Shown piece after piece: positions 52,680-60,160 of a stretch of DNA of 64,000 bases. Numbering within the stretch: the stretch's first letter is position 1; each line of letters begins with the position of its first letter. Below the pieces are notes generated by a model, which worked only from the letters and a program-made list of their open reading frames with translations, was not told the DNA's origin and did not search any database. The position numbers were made by a program, and so were the translations under genes. This DNA is from Gammaproteobacteria bacterium (GTDB lineage Bacteria; Pseudomonadota; Gammaproteobacteria; Enterobacterales; Alteromonadaceae): positions 1 to 64,000 of the forward strand of contig JAHJZX010000017.1 in NCBI GenBank assembly GCA_018826295.1, given 5' to 3'.

Positions 52680-53525
52680 ATGCAACAGCCTATCGTTGAT
52701 GTGTCACTGAATAACGCTCGCGAAGTACTGGACACTTCCATGCAAAAACTGGTGTTATTCCAGTTCTGGTCGGCGCGCAGCGAAGGCTGCAAACAATTAA
52801 GCCCGCTGCTGGAGCGTATAGTACAGCAGTATCCACAACAGCTTTTGCTGGCCCGGGTCGATTGCGATAAAGAGCCAGATCTGGCTATGCAGTTTGGCGT
52901 GCAGTCGCTGCCTACCGTGATGCTGATTAAACAAGGCCGGCCGGTTGATGGCTTTGCCGGGGTAGAAACCGAGCAAGCTATTCGCGACAAACTGGCACCG
53001 TATTTACCTAAGCCGGAAGACGAATTACTGGCACAAGCGGAACAATTATTAGCCGCCCAGGATTATGCCGGAGCTTATCCGCTGCTAAAAGACGCGCTGG
53101 CACTAGCGCCACAACGCAGCGATATAAAATTGTGGCTGGCCGACGCCGCTGTCAGCCTGGGACAATTAGCCCAGGCCGAAGCGCTGCTTGGTGAAATTAA
53201 ACTGGCCGATCAGGATACGTTGTACAAAACCGTATTGGCGAAACTGCAACTGGCGAAAGACGCCGCTGACACCCCGGAGATCCAGGCTCTGGAGGCAGCT
53301 TTGGCTGCCGAGCCGGCCAATAACCAGTTAAAAGAGCAGCTGGCACTGCAGTACCAGGCGGTAAAACGCAGCGAAGACGCGCTGGCACTCTTATTTGCCG
53401 TGCTGCAACAGGATCTCAACTTCGGCAGCAGTAAGAAATTGTATCTGGACATCCTGGCTGCACTGCCCAAAGGTGATAGTGTAGCCAGCCAGTACCGTCG
53501 CAAACTGTACAGTCTGTTGTATTAA
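52680..53525 (+). CDS. cnoX: Co-chaperone/thioredoxin-like protein CnoX (YbbN)
   Basis: Holdase that protects proteins from oxidative aggregation and passes them to GroEL and DnaK. It has 281 residues (E. coli 284). The N-terminal thioredoxin domain (about 1-110) has the CxxC position reading SEGC (Ser34 to Cys37), lacking the first Cys as in E. coli (SQHC), so no oxidoreductase activity is expected; the cis-Pro loop QSLPTVMLI is present. The C-terminal half (about 115-281) forms TPR-like helices (AQDYAGAYPLLKDALALAPQ). It is followed after 14 nt by a methyltransferase gene. Confidence 0.93.
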   Translation: MQQPIVDVSLNNAREVLDTSMQKLVLFQFWSARSEGCKQLSPLLERIVQQYPQQLLLARVDCDKEPDLAMQFGVQSLPTVMLIKQGRPVDGFAGVETEQAIRDKLAPYLPKPEDELLAQAEQLLAAQDYAGAYPLLKDALALAPQRSDIKLWLADAAVSLGQLAQAEALLGEIKLADQDTLYKTVLAKLQLAKDAADTPEIQALEAALAAEPANNQLKEQLALQYQAVKRSEDALALLFAVLQQDLNFGSSKKLYLDILAALPKGDSVASQYRRKLYSLLY

Positions 53526-53539
53526 AACAGCAAAATATC

Positions 53540-54745
53540 GTGATATTTTCGCAGCAATTTAAGCAGTACAGCGATGTACTGCAACAGTACCGGTCCTACT
53601 GGCAGTTTTTACCTTTTAGCTGCGAGGTATTGCCCTGGCAGGGTACGACATTGCAGCAGTTATTGTCGCAGCTGACAGAGCTGCAACTAAACGAGCTGGA
53701 GCAGGATGCAATCGCGCAGCAGCAGCTGCTGCAACCGTTTTTTCCCGACCTGTTTCAACTAGCCAAACTTGAGCAACGACAAGGCGACCGCGCCGCCGCG
53801 TCGCTGCCTGCTTTACCTTTTTGGTTGGCAAATGGCATCGGCGGGCGCAAATTGGAGCAAATAGACGCCTTGTGCCAACATTGGCCGCAACTGCCTCTGC
53901 CTGTGCTGGAGTGGTGTGCTGGTAAGGGGCATTTAGGACGTGTGCTGGCGCACCGTTTTGCCCGGCCTGTCGTCAGTGTAGAGTGGCAGCAAAGCCTGTG
54001 TCAGCAGGGCAGTGAATTAGCCGACAAGTTGGCATTGCCGCAACAATTTATTTGTGCTGACGTACTACGCCAGCCACTGAGTGGCGTGTTGCAGCCGCAG
54101 CAGCAGGTTGTGGCGTTACATGCCTGTGGCCAGTTGCATATCCGTTTGTTACAACAGGTCGTCGCTGCCGGCTGTCAGCAGCTGCAACTGGTACCTTGTT
54201 GTTATCATTTAATTAGCTCTGACTTGTACCAACCGCTGTCAACATTGGGGCAGCAGCGTGATCTGGCATTGAGTAAAGAGGATTTAAAACTGGTGGTACA
54301 GGGTCAGGTCACCGGCGGTGACCGCACAGAGCGGTTGCGGCACACCGAAGTGCTGTGGCGCCTGGCATATGACGAATTACGCAAACAACTCACAGGGCAA
54401 CACAGTTATCAACCCTTGGCATCGGTTGCAAAACATTGGTTTAGCGGCGAATTTTCTGCTTTTGCCCAGTGGGCGGCGCAACAACACGGTTTGAGGTTGC
54501 CAGCAAAATTCAGTAGCGAAGAGTATCTGCAGCGAGCCAAAACACGGCTGCTGCTGGTAAAGCAAATTCAACTGGTACGGCATTTATTCCGCCGGCCACT
54601 GGAGGTGTGGCTGGCGTTAGATAAAGCGCTATTTTTACAGCAACACGGCTATAGCGTCAGCCTGACTGAGTTTTGTGATTACCAGCTAACACCGCGCAAT
54701 ATGCTGCTACAAGCCAGCAAAATGGCAACCGCTGCAGGTAGCTAG
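53540..54745 (+). CDS. SAM-dependent methyltransferase
   Basis: A 401-residue protein with a Rossmann methyltransferase domain from about residue 120. The SAM motif is LEWCAGKGHLGRVLA (about 126-140), with VVSVEWQQ as motif II, VALHACGQLHIRLL and LVPCCYHLI further on. The CAGKGHLGR/HACG/PCCYH set is typical of the RNA or glutathione-domain-type methyltransferases of the Methyltransf_32 family. The N-terminal 110 residues are helical and Gln-rich. It starts at GTG (no ATG or Shine-Dalgarno available) 14 nt after cnoX, so expression may depend on coupling. Substrate unknown. Confidence 0.85.
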   Translation: MIFSQQFKQYSDVLQQYRSYWQFLPFSCEVLPWQGTTLQQLLSQLTELQLNELEQDAIAQQQLLQPFFPDLFQLAKLEQRQGDRAAASLPALPFWLANGIGGRKLEQIDALCQHWPQLPLPVLEWCAGKGHLGRVLAHRFARPVVSVEWQQSLCQQGSELADKLALPQQFICADVLRQPLSGVLQPQQQVVALHACGQLHIRLLQQVVAAGCQQLQLVPCCYHLISSDLYQPLSTLGQQRDLALSKEDLKLVVQGQVTGGDRTERLRHTEVLWRLAYDELRKQLTGQHSYQPLASVAKHWFSGEFSAFAQWAAQQHGLRLPAKFSSEEYLQRAKTRLLLVKQIQLVRHLFRRPLEVWLALDKALFLQQHGYSVSLTEFCDYQLTPRNMLLQASKMATAAGS

Positions 54746-55671
54746 CAAGACACCTGTTCGGTGATCGGGTCGGCTGCATCGGCCAGATAATATTGGGCAA
54801 TACGTTGATCTTTCTCCTGCCAGCGCTGGTTTAGCCACAGCTGAAAGCGCTGACGAAACTGCTCGTCGTTAAAGTAGTCGCCAATAACCTGTTGATCAAC
54901 CGGTAACACTTCAACCTGTACCACCACCCGTTTCAGTTTGCCGGTTAACATATCCAGTGCGACATGATGTGGGTTGTCCGGGTACAGCAGGGTAAAGTCT
55001 AAAATGGCATTAAATTGCTCGCCCATGCTGGCCAGCGTAAAGGCAATACCACCGGCTTTAGGCGGCAGTAAATAGTGAAACGGACTGCGCTTTTGGGCTT
55101 TTTTTTGCTCGGTACAACGGGTGCCCTCAACAAAATTGATAATGGTGGTAGGCACGGTTTTAAACTTCTGGCAGGAGGCGCGGGTGGTTTCGATATCCTT
55201 GCCTTGTAATTCTGGCCTTTTGGCCAGCTGTGCTGCACTGTAGCGTTTCATAAACGGCATATCCAACGCCCAGCAACCGGTGCCTAAAAATGGCAGCCAC
55301 TTTAATTCGTCTTTTAAAAAGAATTTGGGCTCAGGTATGCGGCTGTGCGCAACAGTGCTGACTACCGGAATATCCAGCCAGCTTTTGTGGTTAGAAATAA
55401 GCAGGTACCAACTGGCTTTATCCAGCGTTTGCGCACCGCTGATTTGCCAGTCAACCGCATTAAACAGATTAATCAGCGCGGTGTTAACGCGGGTCCAGCC
55501 GCGATAACAGCCCTTGCCGGCAAAGCCGGTCAGGCGGTGCACAGCGCTAAAGGGTAGCAGCAGTTTAACAATGCCCAGCGGCGTGACTAACAGCCCCCAC
55601 AACGCCAGATTTAACGCAAACAAACTAAAACTGAATGGTAATAATAACCAACCGGGTAAAAAACTTAACAT
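54742..55671 (-). CDS. PlsC-type acyltransferase (YihG-like), copy 2
   Basis: Inner-membrane lysophospholipid acyltransferase of 309 residues. One or two N-terminal hydrophobic segments (about 8-44), then LPLAT motif I NHKSWLD (HX4D), motif III FVEGTRC and KAGGIAF. GKDIETTRASCQKF matches the YihG/LCLAT1-like branch. It starts on the last base of the upstream paralogue's stop (TAATG), so it is strongly coupled, and it is clearly similar to that paralogue (FFLKDELKWLPFLGTGCWALD against FFLKKELIYVPIIGLCWWALD, cited as matched segments). Probable role: 1-acylglycerol-3-phosphate acylation. Its 3' end overlaps the methyltransferase by 4 nt. Confidence 0.9.
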   Translation of the reverse strand: MLSFLPGWLLLPFSFSLFALNLALWGLLVTPLGIVKLLLPFSAVHRLTGFAGKGCYRGWTRVNTALINLFNAVDWQISGAQTLDKASWYLLISNHKSWLDIPVVSTVAHSRIPEPKFFLKDELKWLPFLGTGCWALDMPFMKRYSAAQLAKRPELQGKDIETTRASCQKFKTVPTTIINFVEGTRCTEQKKAQKRSPFHYLLPPKAGGIAFTLASMGEQFNAILDFTLLYPDNPHHVALDMLTGKLKRVVVQVEVLPVDQQVIGDYFNDEQFRQRFQLWLNQRWQEKDQRIAQYYLADAADPITEQVSC

Positions 55672-56564
55672 TACTGCTTAACTCCCTGTTTCAGCGCGCT
55701 AAGCTGCTGATCTTTCTGCTGCCATAATTGGTTTATCCAGTGCTGGAAACGCTCCCGGTACTGGGTATCGTTATAATCTCCGAGTAGCTCCGGTGTAATA
55801 GGTAATACCTTTATCTGCACGGTTATATCACGAACTTTGCCGGAGATATAATCCCAGAAATCAGGAATACCCTGCGGGTAGTGGATGGTAATATCGAGAA
55901 TTTTGTGCAGTTGTTCACCCATGGCGCCCAGTACAAAGGCCGCGCCACCAGCTTTGGGCTTCAGCAGGTTTTGATACGGTGATTGCTGATTAGCATGCTT
56001 GGCCGGGGTAAAACGGGTACCTTCGACAAAATTCATAATGGCGGCCGGTTTAAAGCGGAATTTGCGGCAGGCCTTACGGGTGGTTTCAATGTCTTTACCC
56101 TGTAAATGCGGATTGCGCTGCAAGAACGCTTTGCTATAGCGTTTCATAAAAGGGAAGTCCAGCGCCCACCAGCACAGGCCTATAATGGGTACGTAGATCA
56201 ATTCTTTTTTCAAAAAAAACTTAATAAACGGGATCTTGCGGTTAAACACCTTTTGCAATACCAGAATATCGGCCCAGGACTGATGATTCGCTAACACCAG
56301 ATACCAGTCTTTACGTGACAGTTTTTCCAGCCCGGCAACGTGCCAGCGAATGCGGGTAAACAGGCGGGTGGTAAAGTTATTCACACTGATCCAGGATACG
56401 GCACAAGCATCCAGCAAATAGGTCATCCAGCTTTGCCAACGGGTAAGCGGTGGCAGCTTCAAAATAGCCAATAGCATTATCGGCACAGACCAGAACAGTG
56501 TGTTGACGATATACAGCAGTAGAGAAAGGGCACCGGTTAATGGCCGGGGCAAAAAATGCAACAT
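55671..56564 (-). CDS. PlsC-type acyltransferase (YihG-like), copy 1
   Basis: Inner-membrane acyltransferase of 297 residues, tandem paralogue of the next gene. Motif I is NHQSWAD, motif III NFVEGTRF, with KPKAGGAAF; two N-terminal hydrophobic segments precede it (about 10-45). GKDIETTRKACRKFRFKP is shared with its neighbour. The ATG at 56564 with AGGT upstream is chosen; a 15-residue extension lacks support. Substrate is probably lysophosphatidate or another lysophospholipid. The gene lies after the speA terminator, so it likely has its own promoter between 56565 and 56607. Confidence 0.9.
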   Translation of the reverse strand: MLHFLPRPLTGALSLLLYIVNTLFWSVPIMLLAILKLPPLTRWQSWMTYLLDACAVSWISVNNFTTRLFTRIRWHVAGLEKLSRKDWYLVLANHQSWADILVLQKVFNRKIPFIKFFLKKELIYVPIIGLCWWALDFPFMKRYSKAFLQRNPHLQGKDIETTRKACRKFRFKPAAIMNFVEGTRFTPAKHANQQSPYQNLLKPKAGGAAFVLGAMGEQLHKILDITIHYPQGIPDFWDYISGKVRDITVQIKVLPITPELLGDYNDTQYRERFQHWINQLWQQKDQQLSALKQGVKQ

Positions 56565-56607
56565 ATTAAGTACCTGATAGCTGTTACCGGCGTTGTCAGA
56601 CGCCGGC

Positions 56608-56638
56608 AAAAATAATAACAGCAGGCTTGCCTGCTGTT
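56608..56638 (-). terminator. Rho-independent terminator after speA
   Basis: On the minus strand AACAGCAGGC-AA-GCCTGCTGTT is a 10-bp stem followed by ATTATTTTT. A second hairpin (CCGGCG/CGCCGG at 56587-56606) follows before the acyltransferase gene. Confidence 0.9.
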
Positions 56639-56666
56639 AACACATCCGATCAGCTATCAGTTTACC

Positions 56667-58553
56667 TTAATCTTCAAAATAGGTGTAACCATAAACGCCG
56701 GCTTTTAACTCATCCAGCAGTTCATCCTTACGGCCATCTTGCATATCGAGTTTAGCCAGCTGCTTGGTGTAAGAGGCAATCAGCTTTTTAGCGTCAAACT
56801 GCACATAGCGCAGTACATCGGCTACCGTATCGCCTTTAATGATATTGGTAAGCTTGTAGCTGCCATCATCAGTAAGCTCAACATGCACTGAGTCGGTGTC
56901 ACCAAACAGGTTATGCAAATCACCGAGGATTTCCTGATAGGCACCAACCATAAACATACCTAACAGGTATTGCTGATCTTCTTTATATAACGGTAAAGGT
57001 AAGCTGGATTCAATACCATTGCCGTCGGCATAGCTTTTTAACTGGCCATCAGAATCGCAGGTAATGTCCTGAATAATAGCGCGATGATTTAAAGGCTCGT
57101 TCATCCGCTCCAGTGGCATCACCGGGAACAGCTGATCAATACCCCAGGCATCCGGCATCGACTGGAACAGCGAAAAGTTAACAAATAACTTATCTGCCAG
57201 CTTTTCGTTTAGCTCATCGTGAATAGCGCGGTGTGAACGGGCCGATAAATCGAGGTTAGCGCGAACTTTATTAATGGTAGCGAAGTAAATTTGCTCCAGT
57301 AACGACCAGTCCTGCAACGTCAATAAACCGTGCACATACTGAGCGTGGGCATCGGTAAAGTAGTGGATAGCGTCGTGATACGCCTCGACGGCGGAACGTG
57401 GCGTCACATTTTGGTACGCTTCCCACAAGCCTAGAATGACAGTTGGTGAGTCTTCACTTGGCTCCGGCAGATTAACCAGGCCAGGTGCCCGCTCAATATC
57501 AATGGCGTCAGTGACCAGCACTGCGTGGTGGGCGGTCATGGCGCGGCCAGACTCGGTAATAATGTTCGGGTGCGGCAAATCATACTCATCGCACACTTCT
57601 TTCAGGCCGTTTACCACATTGCGGGCATATTCCATCATGGTGTAGTTCATCGAACAGGCCGAGCGGGATTTTGAGCCTTCGTAGTCGACTCCCAGGCCAC
57701 CACCAACATCCACCGTGCTGATAGGCACGCCTAAGGTACGTAACTCAGCGTAGTGGCGGGCACATTCGCGAATTGCATTGTGAATGTCGCGAATATTGGC
57801 GATTTGCGAGCCGATATGAAAATGCACCAACTGTAATAAGTCGAGCTTGCCGGCATCACGTAAAATATCAATCGCCTGTAACACCTGCGTAGCTGTCAGA
57901 CCAAATTTGCCTTTCTCACCGCCGGTATTTTGCCATTTACCCTTACCAACGGAATTTAAGCGAATACGGATACCGATACGCGGTGCAGCGCCAAGGTTAT
58001 CTACTTCACGCAGCAGAGTTTTCAGCTCAGACAGCTTTTCGACCACGACATAGACAGTGTGGCCCATCATATCGCCAATAGTAGCTAAACGCAGGAACTC
58101 ACTGTCTTTGTAGCCATTACAAACAATTTGCAACGGTTGCTCGGTTACGCCAAGGATTGCCATTAACTCCGGCTTACTGCCGGCTTCCAGGCCAACTTTA
58201 CCGCTGTCGTGGCTGATCAGCCGCTTTACTACTGAGAACTGCTGGTTCACTTTAATTGGATACACAGCGGTGTACTGGCCCTGATAATCTTTTTCCGCTT
58301 TGGCAAGCTGGAAAGATTTAATCAGGGTGTCTACCCGATGCTGTAAAATATCGGTAAAGCGCACCAGCACTGGCAGAGTCAGGCCTTCCTCTTTAAAGCG
58401 GGTAGTAAGCTCAGGAAAGCTAATGCCTTTTTTACTGTGATCCTGATCCGGATAAGCCACCAGATCACCCTCAGCATTAACATCAAAATACCCTTCACTC
58501 CACACCGCTACGTTGTAGATAGAGCGCGCTTTTTCTGTACCCCAGTCGGCCAT
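56667..58553 (-). CDS. speA: Biosynthetic arginine decarboxylase
   Basis: PLP-dependent enzyme converting arginine to agmatine, the first step of the arginine route to putrescine. It has 628 residues (E. coli 658). The PLP lysine is Lys101 (AVYPIKVNQ); the beta/alpha-barrel shows HFHIGSQIANIRDI and DVGGGLGVDYEGS; the C-terminal Greek-key domain contains LGLWEAYQNVTPRS and MVGAYQEILGDLHNLFGDTD. It is divergent from speE across 142 nt. Agmatine-processing enzymes are not in the window. Confidence 0.97.
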   Translation of the reverse strand: MADWGTEKARSIYNVAVWSEGYFDVNAEGDLVAYPDQDHSKKGISFPELTTRFKEEGLTLPVLVRFTDILQHRVDTLIKSFQLAKAEKDYQGQYTAVYPIKVNQQFSVVKRLISHDSGKVGLEAGSKPELMAILGVTEQPLQIVCNGYKDSEFLRLATIGDMMGHTVYVVVEKLSELKTLLREVDNLGAAPRIGIRIRLNSVGKGKWQNTGGEKGKFGLTATQVLQAIDILRDAGKLDLLQLVHFHIGSQIANIRDIHNAIRECARHYAELRTLGVPISTVDVGGGLGVDYEGSKSRSACSMNYTMMEYARNVVNGLKEVCDEYDLPHPNIITESGRAMTAHHAVLVTDAIDIERAPGLVNLPEPSEDSPTVILGLWEAYQNVTPRSAVEAYHDAIHYFTDAHAQYVHGLLTLQDWSLLEQIYFATINKVRANLDLSARSHRAIHDELNEKLADKLFVNFSLFQSMPDAWGIDQLFPVMPLERMNEPLNHRAIIQDITCDSDGQLKSYADGNGIESSLPLPLYKEDQQYLLGMFMVGAYQEILGDLHNLFGDTDSVHVELTDDGSYKLTNIIKGDTVADVLRYVQFDAKKLIASYTKQLAKLDMQDGRKDELLDELKAGVYGYTYFED

Positions 58554-58590
58554 TGTCGTTCCTTTAAAATTAAGATGTGCATAGTTTAAG

Positions 58591-58606
58591 GCTTATACTG
58601 ATAAGC
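58591..58606. repeat. Small palindrome between speA and speE
   Basis: GCTTAT-ACTG-ATAAGC is a 6-bp inverted repeat in the divergent polyamine promoter region, 38 nt upstream of the speA start. A possible operator; nothing known matches. Confidence 0.3.
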
Positions 58607-58695
58607 TGCAGCAAAAAACGCGAAAAAGACGAAAAATTTGAGTGTGGCGGCGCTAAAAGGCACAATACGCGCCCTGTTACAGCGAGGGGATAACT

Positions 58696-59553
58696 ATGTC
58701 TGGTTTTAAGAACAATTGGTACACCGAAATATTCGCCGCCAGCGGCAGCGCTTTTGGCCTGCAGGTCACTAAAAAGCTGGATGAAGTGCAGTCACCATTT
58801 CAGAAGATTGAAATGTATGAAACCAGCCACTTTGGCAATCTGATGGTGATAGATGACGTTATCATGCTAAGCAGCCGGGATAACTTTTTATACCACGAAA
58901 TGCTAAGCCACCCTGTACTGTTTAGCCATGCTAACCCGAAAAACGTGGTGATAATCGGCGGCGGTGACTGCGGTACCCTGCGTGAAGTATTAAAACATCC
59001 TGGCGTAGAATCGGTAACGCAAATCGATATCGACGAGCAGGTTACCCGGATGGCAGAGAAATACTTCCCGGAGTTGTGTGCTTCAAACAATGATCCGCGT
59101 GCCACATTAAAGTTTGATGACGGCATTAAATTTATGCGTGAAGCCGCGCCGGAATCAATCGACGTGATTATCGTCGATTCAACCGATCCGATAGGGCCGG
59201 GCGAGGGCTTATTTAACCGGGCCTTTTACGATAGCTGCCGCAAAGCGCTGCGCCATGGCGGTATTTTAGTACAGCAAAGCGAATCACCGCTTATTCATAT
59301 GCCGCTGTTAAAAGATATGCGCAGTGCCATGCAGGATGCCGGCTTTGCGGCGTTGCAAACGCTGTTATTCCCACAAATGGTATATCCGTCTGGTTGGTGG
59401 ACCTGTACGCTGGCCCGCAAAGACGCCGCTTTTGATGGCTTTCGTGAAGCCGATGCCGCGGCCGCGCCATTCAGCACTGAGTATTACAACGTCGCTGTGC
59501 ACAAAGCCGCATCGGCCTGGCCTAACTTTATGCAACGGGCGTTGCTAGGTTAG
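58696..59553 (+). CDS. speE: Spermidine synthase
   Basis: Aminopropyltransferase joining decarboxylated SAM and putrescine to make spermidine. It has 285 residues (E. coli 288). Motifs: NLMVIDDVIMLSSRDNFLYHEM, VVIIGGGDCGTLREVLKH (SAM site), DIDEQVTRMAEKYFPE and VIIVDSTDPIGPGEGLF with the catalytic Asp. GAGGGG precedes the ATG at good spacing. It faces away from speA, so the two polyamine genes probably share a regulatory region. SAM decarboxylase (speD) is elsewhere. Confidence 0.97.
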   Translation: MSGFKNNWYTEIFAASGSAFGLQVTKKLDEVQSPFQKIEMYETSHFGNLMVIDDVIMLSSRDNFLYHEMLSHPVLFSHANPKNVVIIGGGDCGTLREVLKHPGVESVTQIDIDEQVTRMAEKYFPELCASNNDPRATLKFDDGIKFMREAAPESIDVIIVDSTDPIGPGEGLFNRAFYDSCRKALRHGGILVQQSESPLIHMPLLKDMRSAMQDAGFAALQTLLFPQMVYPSGWWTCTLARKDAAFDGFREADAAAAPFSTEYYNVAVHKAASAWPNFMQRALLG

Positions 59554-59581
59554 TTAACAGACATCTGTGGTATGTGATGAA

Positions 59582-59633
59582 AATAAATGTGCAGGTTAAC
59601 TTGCGGTTTTGGCAAGCTTTCTGTACATTTATT
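59582..59633. repeat. Long nested inverted repeat between speE and the DUF4124 gene
   Basis: AATAAATGTGCAG (59582-59594) pairs with CTGTACATTTATT (59621-59633) over 13 bp with one G-T. The 26-nt loop holds an inner stem CTTGC/GCAAG. It ends 20 nt before the next ATG. Confidence 0.6.
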
Positions 59634-59653
59634 GTTCATAAGTGGGGTGGCCA

Positions 59654-60103
59654 ATGAAGAAATTATCTTACCTGTTGTTTTTCAGCGCTTTTTCCATTCA
59701 AGCTCAGGTTTATAAATGTGAGCGCAATGGTATGGTTGAATTCAGCCAGTTTCCGTGTGCGGCAGAAGCTGAGCAGGTAGATATGCGCCCTGTTGGTACA
59801 GCTACGCCTGGAACCCGCAGCGAATTTCGTCAGCAAGTTGATGCACTCAAGCGCCAGGGGCGTTTTGTCGAGTATCAAATTACCTCACTGGAACAACAAA
59901 AACAGCAAGAAGCGGATGAGTTAAAGTCGCAGTTGTACAAACTTCGGCGTAACTACCCCAGAGCAGAAGAGCTGGCAGCATTGCAACAGAAAATTGACCG
60001 TTTAGAACAGCAGTTCGATGAAAAAATTGCCATCGAAAAAACCAAGCTGGTGGGCTTAAAGCAAAAGGCCAGTAACTTAGAGCGGCAATACGCGCAAAAC
60101 TAA
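59654..60103 (+). CDS. DUF4124-type exported coiled-coil protein
   Basis: A 149-residue secreted protein. The signal peptide ends IQAQ near 19, followed by VYKCERNGMVEFSQFPC, the short Cys-paired motif of DUF4124 domains (two Cys about 13 residues apart). From about residue 55 the protein is a charged coiled coil (LKRQGRFVEYQITSLEQQK). GGGGTGG lies upstream of the ATG at 59654; a GTG four codons earlier is less likely. Function unknown. It is preceded by a nested inverted repeat and followed by a terminator. Confidence 0.85.
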   Translation: MKKLSYLLFFSAFSIQAQVYKCERNGMVEFSQFPCAAEAEQVDMRPVGTATPGTRSEFRQQVDALKRQGRFVEYQITSLEQQKQQEADELKSQLYKLRRNYPRAEELAALQQKIDRLEQQFDEKIAIEKTKLVGLKQKASNLERQYAQN

Positions 60104-60121
60104 ATTCGATAGATAGATTTA

Positions 60122-60147
60122 AACAGCCCCGCTAATGCGGGGCTGTT
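60122..60147. terminator. Bidirectional terminator between DUF4124 and TonB receptor 3
   Basis: AACAGCCCCGC-TAAT-GCGGGGCTGTT is a perfect 11-bp stem. U-tracts are short on both strands (TTGCGTT; TTTAAA). Confidence 0.85.
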
Positions 60148-60160
60148 GCGTTAAGAGCTA

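Noticed and set aside
53680-54200. CAG/CAA-rich stretches in the methyltransferase and elsewhere that look like repeats
   Set aside because: They reflect high Gln content in real proteins, with irregular spacing and no tandem unit.
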